Counted from the stretch's first letter, positions 9,228 through 19,662 are shown. The stretch is DNA of 64,000 nt from Fructilactobacillus florum DSM 22689 = JCM 16035 (GCF_001436645.1 NZ_AYZI01000001.1:144673-208672), one strand, 5' to 3'. Made by a program: numbers and translations. Notes: generated by a model not told the origin, from the sequence alone.

Positions 9228-10524
9228 AATGAGCCCCTTTTCGATTTAAAAATGCAATCTGGGCGGTCGCTTCACAAAGTGCAGTTGAGTAATGTCCCAA
9301 CAAACAATGAACCATTCCAGTAGGACGACTGCTGCTACGTCCCACTCGCCCTGCAATTTGAACTAGGGTAGCAGCCGTAAACACCCGGTCATCTGCACCC
9401 AAAATAATTACATCAATCCCAGGGAAAGTTACCCCGCGTTCTAAGATGGTAGTGGTAATTAAAAACAGAACTTGCTGTCTTCTCATCTTTTCTACCTTAA
9501 GCCCCCGCTCTTCATCATTGGCATAAACGGTCGCCCACTTTGCGGTCGTTTTCAAGCGCATTCGCAAAACTCGATCAACAACGCTAAGATCCTTAATTCG
9601 CGGGACGAATAGTAAAAAACGCTGTCCCGCAGCAACTTTTTTCCGAATCAGGCGCAACAAGCGGGCTGGAATCTTGTGGCGAGATAGACAACGATTCCAA
9701 CCCCAGCAGAATTCTAAGTGTAGCTGCGGTAACGGTTTTCCATGAAAACGGCGTGGCAAATAACTAATGGATTTCTGCCGTTGCAGTTTGCGATTTGGCG
9801 TAGCTGTCAGCCATAATTGAACCCCGGTCGCTTTTAACGAGCGCTGAGCTGCTAGTTCTAACATGGTATTATTAGCAAAGGGAAATGCATCTACCTCATC
9901 TAAAATCAACAAATCAAATGCCGCAACAAACCGCATTAACTGATGAGTTGTACAAATCGTTAGCTGACAATAACGATACTTCAATGGACTAGTGCCATGA
10001 AGCAGTACCATTTCAATGGAACGAAAGGCGGCTTGGTAGCGCGGAAATAGTTCTATACATACGTCGACGCGGGGACTAGCAATTGCAATCCGCCATCCTT
10101 GCGTCATCGCCCAAGCAATTGTGGGAAAGGTGATCTCTGTCTTCCCAGCTCCAGTAACCGCCCACAATAAATGGTTTTGTCCCTGCTGAACCGCAGTTAA
10201 AACCTCTGCAGCCACACGAGCCTGGATTTTAGTTAGCTGCCCTGACCAACTCAACGGCTGCCGTGAACTGGTAAAGTGGTTTGGTTCAGGAATGGTTAAC
10301 AATTGCATATGCGAATCAAGTCGTCCTAGTTGAATACACTGATAACAGTAATAAGCGCCGTTCGGCAATTGGGTAAGCTTCGTGTCGCTCGCTTGCTGAC
10401 ACCGATTGCAGTACACAGACTGCTGACTAACTTGTAGTGCCGGTTGCAACTGTACGTTTACCCAATCAGCTGGAACCGTTCCTCGCCAAGGGACCAAACG
10501 CCCATACGCCAACTCTTGTTCCAT
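9220..10524 (-). CDS. comFA: ComFA DNA-uptake ATPase/helicase
   Basis: DEAD-box-like ATPase that helps pull single-stranded transforming DNA into the cytoplasm. Four zinc cysteines sit near residues 39, 42, 60 and 63. The Walker A motif AVTGAGKTE starts near 122, DEVD near 209, and the C-terminal helicase domain includes QIAGRVGRS. I chose the ATG at 10524 because GAGGTG lies 6 bases before it; the GTG three codons earlier is part of that ribosome site. Length 434 is normal and the reading frame is intact. Confidence 0.93.
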   Translation of the reverse strand: MEQELAYGRLVPWRGTVPADWVNVQLQPALQVSQQSVYCNRCQQASDTKLTQLPNGAYYCYQCIQLGRLDSHMQLLTIPEPNHFTSSRQPLSWSGQLTKIQARVAAEVLTAVQQGQNHLLWAVTGAGKTEITFPTIAWAMTQGWRIAIASPRVDVCIELFPRYQAAFRSIEMVLLHGTSPLKYRYCQLTICTTHQLMRFVAAFDLLILDEVDAFPFANNTMLELAAQRSLKATGVQLWLTATPNRKLQRQKSISYLPRRFHGKPLPQLHLEFCWGWNRCLSRHKIPARLLRLIRKKVAAGQRFLLFVPRIKDLSVVDRVLRMRLKTTAKWATVYANDEERGLKVEKMRRQQVLFLITTTILERGVTFPGIDVIILGADDRVFTAATLVQIAGRVGRSSSRPTGMVHCLLGHYSTALCEATAQIAFLNRKGAHCE

Positions 10525-10570
10525 CTTTTTCACCTCGCACTATAATACGCAAAATAAAAAGGAGCTCATT

Positions 10571-11209
10571 ATGAAATCAACGTTTTTAACGATCAGCCAA
10601 CCTGCGCGTGCCAGCTACGTGATCAAAAAATCAAAGTTCATTGCTGACATTGCTCCCGTCAGCAATGCAGCAACCGCAAAGGGCATGCTAGCGCAGTTAA
10701 CGGCTGCAACTCCTAAGGCGAATCATCATTGCTATGCCTATCGTCTGGTCGAAAATCCACCCGCAGAACGCTTTAGTGATGACGGAGAACCGGTGGGCAC
10801 TGCTGGCAAACCGCTGCTTGAAATTCTGCACCATCACCAACTAGAAAATACTTTGATTGTAGTAACGCGTTACTTTGGTGGAATTAAGCTGGGGGCTGGC
10901 GGATTAATTCGTGCCTATGCGCAAGCTGCTAATGCCGCCGTTGCTCAAACAACCCTATTCCAAAAAACCTTAGCTCGGCAACTTATCATCAGTCTGGATT
11001 ATCCACAACTTAATAAATTACGTTCATTTTTAAACCAGCAACAATTGCCGATTTTAAAGACTACCTATACCGAACAAGTGACGATCACCACTGCCGTTCC
11101 CATTGCGCAGGTTTCAACATTTCAAGCCCGTGTCACAGAAAGTTTAACCGGTCAAGCCCACTACCAGCTGGGAGCGAAATGTTATCTAACCTCTCCTCCA
11201 CAACCTTAA
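10571..11209 (+). CDS. YigZ/YvyE (IMPACT) family protein
   Basis: 212 residues of the UPF0029/IMPACT family. The N-terminal domain carries the conserved HHCYAYRLV, SDDGEPVGTAGKP and VTRYFGGIKLGAGGL blocks; a smaller C-terminal domain follows. The eukaryotic relative IMPACT inhibits GCN2, while the bacterial role is unknown (a link to translation is suspected). It is divergent from comFA with only 46 bases between. AAGGAG precedes the ATG, and TATAAT at 10541-10546 is a candidate -10. Confidence 0.9.
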   Translation: MKSTFLTISQPARASYVIKKSKFIADIAPVSNAATAKGMLAQLTAATPKANHHCYAYRLVENPPAERFSDDGEPVGTAGKPLLEILHHHQLENTLIVVTRYFGGIKLGAGGLIRAYAQAANAAVAQTTLFQKTLARQLIISLDYPQLNKLRSFLNQQQLPILKTTYTEQVTITTAVPIAQVSTFQARVTESLTGQAHYQLGAKCYLTSPPQP

Positions 11210-11215
11210 ATCCGA

Positions 11216-11243
11216 TTGTATTTTGCGGTGTTTCTGCTATAAT
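11216..11243 (+). promoter_or_regulatory. Promoter of lrgAB
   Basis: TTGTAT, a 16-base spacer, then TATAAT (11238-11243), followed by GGAGGT before the ATG at 11281. The -35 lies just past the YigZ stop codon, so lrgAB has its own start and need not be read from upstream. Confidence 0.75.
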
Positions 11244-11280
11244 ACATAGTGAAAAACATCACAATATGGAGGTAATTTTT

Positions 11281-11697
11281 ATGCACATTCAGTCAGATCC
11301 TCAGAAAAAAACACCTATTATCACTCAAATGGGGATCTTCGCCGTGATTTTATTCGTGTCATACTGCTTGTCAAACCTATTTCCGGCTACTTTCCCCGTT
11401 CCGGCTCCCGTAATTGGATTGCTAATCCTTTATTTCTTATTAACCATCGGTCTGATTAAACCACAACAAATTGAAACGCTAAGCAATTTTTTGATCAGCT
11501 TACTGGCCTTTCTCTTTGTTCCATCGGGAATTCAGTTAGCCACTTCTCTGGATATTATGAAGCACAGTGGCTTACAACTGGTGGTAATGATTATTATTTC
11601 CACCGTTGTTATGTTAGTTTCGGTAGCGCTGGTTGCCACCGGCTTAATTTGGTTACGACAACGATTCTTCCCAATTAAAGATCAGCAGGAGGACTAA
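11281..11697 (+). CDS. lrgA: CidA/LrgA family membrane protein
   Basis: 138 residues with four membrane segments (such as MGIFAVILFVSYCLSNLF and a VPAPVIGLLILYFLL block). The LrgA/CidA family was first seen as holin-like and linked to autolysis. Bacillus PftA and Streptococcus mutans LrgA work with their B partners in pyruvate uptake. The ATG at 11281 was chosen for its GGAGGT; upstream in-frame codons would run through the promoter. lrgB follows after 1 base. Which role applies cannot be read from sequence. Confidence 0.88.
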   Translation: MHIQSDPQKKTPIITQMGIFAVILFVSYCLSNLFPATFPVPAPVIGLLILYFLLTIGLIKPQQIETLSNFLISLLAFLFVPSGIQLATSLDIMKHSGLQLVVMIIISTVVMLVSVALVATGLIWLRQRFFPIKDQQED

Positions 11698-11698
11698 A

Positions 11699-12436
11699 AT
11701 GCAGGTAGAATTATTAAAATTTTTGGGCACCCCAATGTTTGGAATTGCACTTTCCCTCGTAGTCTATCTAATTGGAACGTGGTTGTTCAAAAAATCACAT
11801 GGGTTTTTTCTTTTTCAACCATTATTTGTCAGCATGATTTTAGGTATTTTTTTACTCTGGCTACTAGCTAAGGGCAGTAACCTCCCAATTACTTGGATTT
11901 ACAAAAATTTATATAAGCCTGGTGGCGACATCATCTTTTGGTTTCTATTTCCAGCAACCATTGCTTTTGCCCTGCCACTCTATCGGCGAAACGATGTTGT
12001 CAAAAAGTATTGGCTTGAAATTCTTTTAGCACTGATTATTGGTCTCTTAATTTCACTCATAATTATGTACTACGTTTCAAAATTACTTGGACTAAATCAT
12101 GCGGCAATTGCATCGATGTTACCACAAGCAGCAACAACAGCGGTTGCTATGCCGATCGCTACTGGGATCAAAGGGATTCCTGCCATCACTGCCATGGCCT
12201 GCATCTTAAATGCCGTCATTATTTATGCCGCAGCCGATTGGATTATTAAAATTTTCCACCTAAAAAATCCGATCGGGATTGGTCTTGGGCTGGGAACAGC
12301 TGGGCATACCTTAGGTTCTGCCAAGGCACTCGAGCGAGGACCTATTGAAGGTTCCATGGCTGCCATCTCCGTTGTAATTATTTCCATTGTCGTTGATGTC
12401 ATCGTACCAATTTTTGCCAAGATTGTCGGTCTCTAG
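11699..12436 (+). CDS. lrgB: CidB/LrgB family membrane protein
   Basis: 245 residues with about seven membrane helices and the family's conserved LGLNHAAIASMLPQAATTAV stretch. It forms a two-component membrane system with LrgA (pyruvate transport and/or autolysis modulation, by family knowledge). CAGGAGG lies before the ATG, at the end of lrgA. A strong bidirectional terminator follows. No LytSR-type regulator is adjacent. Confidence 0.9.
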   Translation: MQVELLKFLGTPMFGIALSLVVYLIGTWLFKKSHGFFLFQPLFVSMILGIFLLWLLAKGSNLPITWIYKNLYKPGGDIIFWFLFPATIAFALPLYRRNDVVKKYWLEILLALIIGLLISLIIMYYVSKLLGLNHAAIASMLPQAATTAVAMPIATGIKGIPAITAMACILNAVIIYAAADWIIKIFHLKNPIGIGLGLGTAGHTLGSAKALERGPIEGSMAAISVVIISIVVDVIVPIFAKIVGL

Positions 12437-12450
12437 ATTTTTTACCAAAC

Positions 12451-12495
12451 AACAATAAAAGAGTCTCGATTAATCATCGAGACTCTTTTATTGTT
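12451..12495. terminator. Bidirectional terminator between lrgB and the LPQTG gene
   Basis: A 20-base perfect inverted repeat with a 5-base loop, AT-rich at both outer ends. It gives T-runs on both strands and serves the two convergent genes. Confidence 0.92.
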
Positions 12496-12511
12496 GTTAA
12501 TTAATTCATTT

Positions 12512-15466
12512 TTATGAATGTTTCCGTTTTCTAAAGCCGAGGTAAGAAGCCAGCGTGATGAATCCAGTTCCCAATAGTTGCCAGAGACTAGCCTGATTAG
12601 TTTGACCAGTCTGTGGTAAGTGCTGTTGTCCTGAAGCTGATTTTGTTGCTGTTGGAGCTACTAAGCGTTGATTTACCGGCAAACTAGAATTTATGGTCGC
12701 CGGTGTCGTGCCCACTACTGTAATCATAATCGTGAACACTTGACCATCAGCCGTTGTAATTATTACTGGATAGGTTCCTGGAACTAATGGGTTTACCTGA
12801 GAAAAGTCTGCGGTAAATCGAACCGGGTTCCCAAATTGATCGGTTACATAAATTCCCAGCTCACTAGCTGTTGGCACTCGACTTCCAACATTAATCACAG
12901 CATTATTACCATGAATAATCAGACCGTTACGATTAACATCATTCTTTTTGGGAAGCACCGTAACTATCACTGTCTTGGTTTGTCCATCTGCAGTTGTTAG
13001 GGTCACTGGGTAATTACCAGGTACCTGATTATTAACTTGCGAAGTATCTACCGTTACGTCGATCGGATTGCCAAACTTATCCGTCGCCGAAACACCTAGT
13101 TCGCTGGCCGTTGGGATGCGATCGCCGACGGTAATTGTCGCATTATTGCCGTCAATTTTCTGTTTATTTGGCAACACTGTAATCGTGATTGTCTTAGTTT
13201 GTCCGTCCGCGGTTGTTAAAGTGACTGGATAATCCCCAGGAACCTGATTATTAACTTGCGAAGTATCTACCGTTACATCAATCGGATTCCCAAATTTATC
13301 CGTTGCTGAAACACCCAGCTCACTAGCTGTCGGGATGCGATCGCCAGCGGTAATTGTCGCATTATTGCCGTCAATAGTTTGCTCATTTGGTACCACCGTA
13401 ACCGTGACCGTCTTGGTTTGTCCATCCGCTGAAGTAATCGTAACCGGATAATCGCCAGGAACCTGATTGTTAACCTGCGAAGTGTCCACCGTTACATCAA
13501 TCGGATTCCCATGTTTATCAGTCGCGGATGCCCCTAACTCAGCAGCCGTTGGCACCCGATCGCCAACTGCAATCTTAGCATTATTGCCGTCAATGGTTTG
13601 CTCATTTGGTACCACCGTAACTGTGACCGTCTTGGTTTGACCATCAGCTGAAGTAATCGTGACGGGGTAATCGCCAGGAACTTGGTTATTGACTTGTGAA
13701 GTATCAACGGTTACAGCAATTGGGTTGCCCTCAGGGTCAGTCGCTGCTGCTCCTAATTCTTCAGCCGTCGGTACCGCATCTCCAACCGTAATTGTTTTAT
13801 TATTACCGCTAATACTACTCTGATCTTCAATATACTGGACCTGCGTATCAGTACCGGGATCATCAATTGCAACTGGATAGGGATCACCTGGTTTTAAGTA
13901 CGTTTTTCCTGACGGATCGCGAGGATCTAAGGCTAAGAAACCGGGAATGTTCGGAATTTTTGGTGCTACAATTTTAGTGCGATCATTTGGATCCGTTTCA
14001 TAGAGAACGTCGTCATCACCATTGTTAAATGGCTCACCGGTCGCTTTATTCACTGGGACTAGCTTGGCCAGCCGATTTACATAATAGACGATGTCATTAG
14101 ACTGGGGAACGTAAATTGATCGAACGTTAATTGGACCTTCCGGGGTATCATAGTAATAATTAGTAGTATCCCCATTCTTTTGGTAGTTAGCATCAATTCG
14201 ATAGGTTTGCCCCACTTTATTACCGGCATCATCATACAAATTGACATCCATGGTTCCCTTGCTGTCAACTTCGGTGTATACCAACGTATACTTTCCGCCT
14301 ACAAAGGTCTTGGTCCACTTAGTCCCTGGAATCCCAAAAGAAGACACTAACCCCTGATGATTATCAGGAATACTTACAACATAATCCTGCGCCACAATTT
14401 CTTTTGGAATCCCGTCAATCAAGTAATCCTGACCAGACATCCCCGAAATATCTCGAGTTGAAACAACTTGGTTCGTATCTTTATCGATATACGTAACTTT
14501 TTGATTAATTCGTTTAGGCACGAAAAAACCAATGTTACTATACTGCGGACTAATCACGTTATCATCATAAAACCAGTCTTTGGAAAACCGACCACTCCCA
14601 GATTGACTAGCAGTAACACTGTATTCACTATACTTTGTGTAAGTAATTCCAGGATTACTCTTTGAAGTGACCGAATCCTTTTCACCAGTTAGTGTATATG
14701 AATTTAATAAATTATTTTGCGCATCAAATTCATAAATATAAACAGTTCCATCACCATTGCGATTGGTCGAAAAGACAACGTTTTCGACCGGCTGACTCGT
14801 ACCATCAGTTTTTAAATAACCGAACGTATAATGATCTGAATTCGGATCCTGCCACTTTCCTGCCGGATAATCCGGATCGGTGACATTTGCATTAAAGGTT
14901 TCCCCATTTTCAGCTGCGAGGGTCATTGTCGACGGCATTACTGACTTCTCGCTGACTTGTGGTTGCTGAGAAGTTACTACCTGCGAACCCGTCGCTTCTG
15001 ACTGAGTGGCACTAGCAACTGAGGCTTGTGAACTTGTAGTTTGTGAAACCGGTGCTACCTGTGCGGATTCTACCGGAGCATTTGAAACTTGTTCGCTTGG
15101 TTTGCTTGCTGACACGGACGAAGTCTCGGTACTAGTCGAGTTTCCAATTGAATCAGTCGTTTGTGAAGTGGTTGCTTCCGAGGTAGCTGCTTGGGAAGTG
15201 GTTGCTTGTGATTGAACCGACAAATTTGCTGAATCAGGTTCCGCCGCAACACTTGTGGATGCTAAACTATCATTGCTTACCGTGCTACGATCAGACTGAT
15301 CTTGCTGGGTGGCAGTTGCTTGGTTTGCTTGATCGGCATGGACTTTGGCGCCCTGATTCAAAAACAGAAATCCACCAGTTACTACCATGGTAGTTATCCC
15401 GGCATAAACCCACTTACCTTTAGCTTTATACATTTTGTAATGGATTTTATCATTTTGAAAATTCAT
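12512..15466 (-). CDS. Cell-wall anchored LPQTG surface protein with Ig-like repeats
   Basis: 984 residues. The signal peptide is of the KxYKxGKxW type (HYKMYKAKGKW then a hydrophobic stretch; cleavage likely near residue 45). A Ser/Thr/Gln/Ala-rich stalk runs to about 190. A folded region follows, with MucBP-like segments (VTYIDKDTNQVV; MDVNLYDDAGNKVG). Five tandem Ig-like repeats lie at about 550-915, and LPQTG at about 950 with a hydrophobic helix and RKRKHS tail. The ATG at 15466 has GAGGTG 7 bases upstream. Likely an adhesin or aggregation protein covalently attached by sortase; the ligand is unknown. It stands alone, with its own promoter and terminator. Confidence 0.92.
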   Translation of the reverse strand: MNFQNDKIHYKMYKAKGKWVYAGITTMVVTGGFLFLNQGAKVHADQANQATATQQDQSDRSTVSNDSLASTSVAAEPDSANLSVQSQATTSQAATSEATTSQTTDSIGNSTSTETSSVSASKPSEQVSNAPVESAQVAPVSQTTSSQASVASATQSEATGSQVVTSQQPQVSEKSVMPSTMTLAAENGETFNANVTDPDYPAGKWQDPNSDHYTFGYLKTDGTSQPVENVVFSTNRNGDGTVYIYEFDAQNNLLNSYTLTGEKDSVTSKSNPGITYTKYSEYSVTASQSGSGRFSKDWFYDDNVISPQYSNIGFFVPKRINQKVTYIDKDTNQVVSTRDISGMSGQDYLIDGIPKEIVAQDYVVSIPDNHQGLVSSFGIPGTKWTKTFVGGKYTLVYTEVDSKGTMDVNLYDDAGNKVGQTYRIDANYQKNGDTTNYYYDTPEGPINVRSIYVPQSNDIVYYVNRLAKLVPVNKATGEPFNNGDDDVLYETDPNDRTKIVAPKIPNIPGFLALDPRDPSGKTYLKPGDPYPVAIDDPGTDTQVQYIEDQSSISGNNKTITVGDAVPTAEELGAAATDPEGNPIAVTVDTSQVNNQVPGDYPVTITSADGQTKTVTVTVVPNEQTIDGNNAKIAVGDRVPTAAELGASATDKHGNPIDVTVDTSQVNNQVPGDYPVTITSADGQTKTVTVTVVPNEQTIDGNNATITAGDRIPTASELGVSATDKFGNPIDVTVDTSQVNNQVPGDYPVTLTTADGQTKTITITVLPNKQKIDGNNATITVGDRIPTASELGVSATDKFGNPIDVTVDTSQVNNQVPGNYPVTLTTADGQTKTVIVTVLPKKNDVNRNGLIIHGNNAVINVGSRVPTASELGIYVTDQFGNPVRFTADFSQVNPLVPGTYPVIITTADGQVFTIMITVVGTTPATINSSLPVNQRLVAPTATKSASGQQHLPQTGQTNQASLWQLLGTGFITLASYLGFRKRKHS
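12720..13815 (-). repeat. Tandem 219-base repeats coding Ig-like modules
   Basis: Four units spaced exactly 219 bases (73 codons), judged by the recurring VDTSQVNNQVPG block, plus a fifth diverged unit 240 bases away with a 7-residue insertion. Neighbouring units are near-identical in protein (VPGDYPVTITSADGQTKTV). Such repeats can change copy number by recombination. Confidence 0.9.
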
Positions 15467-15527
15467 GTTTATCACCTCGAAAAAACAAGACATTCATAGT
15501 AACATTAATCTTTCTATAATTAAGGTC

Positions 15528-15556
15528 ACTATACCATTACTACTAATAAAAAACAA
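15528..15556 (-). promoter_or_regulatory. Promoter of the LPQTG surface gene
   Basis: On the minus strand TTGTTT, 17 bases, TATAGT, placed about 60 bases before the ATG. Confidence 0.65.
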
Positions 15557-15568
15557 GTAATCATTATT

Positions 15569-15615
15569 AAAAGGGGCTTGTTTAAACAGGATTACTGTTT
15601 AAACAAGCCCCTTTT
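15569..15615. terminator. Terminator after the KimA-like gene
   Basis: A 21-base perfect inverted repeat (AAAAGGGGCTTG...) with a 5-base loop, directly downstream of the transporter stop codon. Its flanks are T-rich on the minus strand. Confidence 0.93.
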
Positions 15616-15628
15616 AATTATCTACTTT

Positions 15629-17467
15629 TTAATTATCTAAATGATAGTTATACGTTGAAACAATAATGTCTTGGCGTGAATTTAAGGCCGCCCGCAACCG
15701 CAAAGCAGTTTGATTATGCAAAACATGTTGCCAGTGTCGTCTTGGAACAAACTGTGGCACCAAAACCGTTGTGGAATAGTTTTGCTCCGTATCCTTTCGT
15801 GAAATCACATCACAAAATCTCAACACCGGATCATTAATTGAGCGATAAGAAGTATGCAAGTTAACGAAACGAATGTCCGGATACTCATCCCGAAATCGTT
15901 GTTCAATTTTAACCTCATGCTCTGGATTGGAATCAAAAGAGACATGAACGGCAATTACCATGTCACCAATTGATTTGGCATAGCTAATCGCTTCACGAGT
16001 AACCTGCGTGACGTTGCCAACTAGAACGATTACCGTTGAACCATCGTAATGATGTTCTAACTGTTTACTATCCAAATTCCGAATTCGAAGCTGTGCGGCT
16101 ACCAATTTATAATGATTATGAATCAAGTTAAACATGTAGAGAATCAGTGGCATAATGATCAAATAAGGCCACACGTTTACAAAATGAAGAATAAACAAGA
16201 AGACTACTAAAATTGCCGAGATGGCAGCTCCGACTAAATTAATCAGAGCTTTCCCGGGCCAAAAACCATCTCGATGATGCAACCAATGAACAATCATTCC
16301 CGATTGTGACAAAGTAAATGGAACAAAGACTCCGACCGCATACAACGGAATCAATAAATTAGTTTTCCCATTGAAGATTAAAATCAGTACAATCGCACCA
16401 ATTGCTAAAGAAATGATTCCGTTGGAATAGCCCAACCGATCACCCTTATCAAGGTATGCGTGTGGAAGATATTTGTCCTTTGCCATGTTAAAAGCCAGGA
16501 TTGGAAAGGCCGAAAAACCAGTGTTCGCAGCAACTGCCAAGATCAAAGCAGTTGCCATTTGCAATACATAGTAGAAAAAGCCGTGTCCAAAAACGCCCAT
16601 CCCAATTTGAGATAAAACTGTATCTTTCGCACTTGGTACAATCCCCATGTAATAACTCAAAAACGTAATTCCAGCAAAGAAAAGCGCCAAAATAATTGCC
16701 ATCAACGCCAACGTATTGGCAGCATTTTTTCGCTTTGGATCCTTAAAATTGGGAACCGCATTACTAATCGCTTCCACCCCAGTTAACGAAGCTGACCCCG
16801 ATGAAAATGCTTTAAAAAAGAGTAGTAAACTCATTCCCTGGACAGATGAAGTAACTGGTGCAGTTGCCCGATAAGTAATATTTCCACTCAGAATGTTGTA
16901 ACCACCCCAAACAATCATTACCAGGATCATTAAAATAAATAGATACACTGGAATCACTAGAAAAGAGGCTGAATCGCTCATTCCACGAAGATTTAAGACC
17001 ATAATAAAGAGCACAATAAAAATGGCAATGGGAACCTGGTAAGCATACAACGACGGAATCGCCGAGGTAATTGCTTCCGTCCCAGAAGTCGTTGACACAG
17101 CAACCGTCAACATATAGTCAACTAGCAATGAACCGCCGGCTACCAATCCAGCCCCCTCACCCCAGTTCGTCCGAGCAACCACATATGCACCACCCCCAGA
17201 AGGATAGGCATAGATAATCTGTCGATAAGAAAGGGTAATGGCGGCTAACAAGATGAGCACCAGCAAAGCAACCCACATCTGATACATCAATGCTGCAGTT
17301 GAAAGCGTAATCAGCACCGCCGTAATCTGTTCAGTTCCATAGGCCACCGAAGATAGCGCATCAGATGATAATAATGCTAATCCTTTGAATTTAGTTAGTG
17401 ATTGTCCCGAAACATCACTACTTTTGAGCGGTCTACCAATAATAAGTCTTTTTAAATATCGCCACAT
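15629..17467 (-). CDS. kimA: KimA/YdaO-type potassium importer (APC superfamily)
   Basis: 612 residues: about 12 membrane helices, then a soluble C-terminal domain (from about 460). Diagnostic stretches shared with Bacillus KimA include LSSDALSSVAYGTEQI, SYRQIIYAYPSGGGAYVV and FKAFSSGSASLTGVEAISNA. KimA is a high-affinity proton/K+ symporter whose C-terminal domain is inhibited by c-di-AMP. General tools label such proteins amino-acid permease. The ATG at 17467 has GGAG 8 bases upstream; the ATG five codons earlier overlaps that site. The leader is too short for a ydaO riboswitch. Confidence 0.87.
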   Translation of the reverse strand: MWRYLKRLIIGRPLKSSDVSGQSLTKFKGLALLSSDALSSVAYGTEQITAVLITLSTAALMYQMWVALLVLILLAAITLSYRQIIYAYPSGGGAYVVARTNWGEGAGLVAGGSLLVDYMLTVAVSTTSGTEAITSAIPSLYAYQVPIAIFIVLFIMVLNLRGMSDSASFLVIPVYLFILMILVMIVWGGYNILSGNITYRATAPVTSSVQGMSLLLFFKAFSSGSASLTGVEAISNAVPNFKDPKRKNAANTLALMAIILALFFAGITFLSYYMGIVPSAKDTVLSQIGMGVFGHGFFYYVLQMATALILAVAANTGFSAFPILAFNMAKDKYLPHAYLDKGDRLGYSNGIISLAIGAIVLILIFNGKTNLLIPLYAVGVFVPFTLSQSGMIVHWLHHRDGFWPGKALINLVGAAISAILVVFLFILHFVNVWPYLIIMPLILYMFNLIHNHYKLVAAQLRIRNLDSKQLEHHYDGSTVIVLVGNVTQVTREAISYAKSIGDMVIAVHVSFDSNPEHEVKIEQRFRDEYPDIRFVNLHTSYRSINDPVLRFCDVISRKDTEQNYSTTVLVPQFVPRRHWQHVLHNQTALRLRAALNSRQDIIVSTYNYHLDN

Positions 17468-17523
17468 GAACCTTACTCCCATAACTTTAGCTTTAAATTG
17501 GGTTAATCCCTGTTTTCCATTGT

Positions 17524-17552
17524 ACTATACTACGTTCATTTTGCGGCAACAA
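17524..17552 (-). promoter_or_regulatory. Promoter of the KimA-like gene
   Basis: On the minus strand TTGTTG, 17 bases, TATAGT, leaving about 50 bases of leader. Confidence 0.6.
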
Positions 17553-17563
17553 GCTTAGAAAAT

Positions 17564-17589
17564 AAAAAAAGCCCGCCATTGCGAGCTTT
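17564..17589 (-). terminator. Terminator of groES-groEL
   Basis: A 9-base stem AAAGCTCGC/GCGGGCTTT with one G-U pair, loop AATG, then a T-run on the minus strand. Confidence 0.88.
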
Positions 17590-17601
17590 TCTTAATTTAA
17601 A

Positions 17602-19236
<1,635 letters not shown>

Positions 19237-19272
19237 TCACCTCATAAAAATTTATTTTGAGTCTGATTTAAT

Positions 19273-19557
19273 CTATTTTAAAATTGCCAACAAGTCATTC
19301 TCATGCATTACCAAGTATGATTCCCCTTGATAGTCGACGTTAGTCCCTGCATACTTGTCAAACATTACCCGATCACCAGTTTTAACAACTGGTGCAACGG
19401 TCTTCCCATCATCAAGGACTTTTCCAGCTCCGACTGCAACTACTTCGCCTTCCGTCGGTTTTTCTTTGGCATTATCTGCCAAAACAATCCCACCAACTTG
19501 TTGGTTTTCTGGTTCCTGAACCTTAATAATAATTCGATCTCCAATTGGCTGTAACAT
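19273..19557 (-). CDS. groES: Co-chaperonin GroES (10 kDa)
   Basis: 94 residues. It caps the GroEL ring through the mobile loop [18 protein letters not shown] (about 18-35). It begins [11 protein letters not shown], with GGAGGG upstream. First gene of groESL, controlled by the CIRCE element and promoter just upstream. Confidence 0.98.
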   Translation of the reverse strand: MLQPIGDRIIIKVQEPENQQVGGIVLADNAKEKPTEGEVVAVGAGKVLDDGKTVAPVVKTGDRVMFDKYAGTNVDYQGESYLVMHENDLLAILK

Positions 19558-19581
19558 GCTAATCCCTCCAACAAATTAATT

Positions 19582-19608
19582 TTGGCACTCAAACTATTCA
19601 AGTGCTAA
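19582..19608 (-). promoter_or_regulatory. CIRCE element (HrcA operator), imperfect
   Basis: On the minus strand TTAGCACTT, 9 bases, GAGTGCCAA. The consensus is TTAGCACTC-N9-GAGTGCTAA, so each arm has one change. It lies between promoter and groES start, the standard HrcA position. Confidence 0.92.
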
Positions 19609-19619
19609 TTACATTTTCT

Positions 19620-19648
19620 AATATAGTCTGCTTTTCTTAAAATTGCAA
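19620..19648 (-). promoter_or_regulatory. Promoter of groESL
   Basis: On the minus strand TTGCAA, 17 bases, TATATT, ending 11 bases before the CIRCE element. Confidence 0.85.
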
Positions 19649-19662
19649 GAACTTTGTTCAGT

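Noticed and set aside
12720..13815. CRISPR-like periodic array
   Set aside because: The repeats are 219 bases, in frame and coding; there are no short identical repeats with unique spacers and no cas genes.
15006..15393. Open frames on the plus strand inside the surface-protein gene
   Set aside because: They come from low-complexity Ser/Thr/Gln codons read on the other strand; no ribosome sites or family resemblance.
17468..17600. ydaO (c-di-AMP) riboswitch before the KimA-like gene
   Set aside because: Only about 50 bases lie between promoter and ribosome site; the rest is the groEL terminator.
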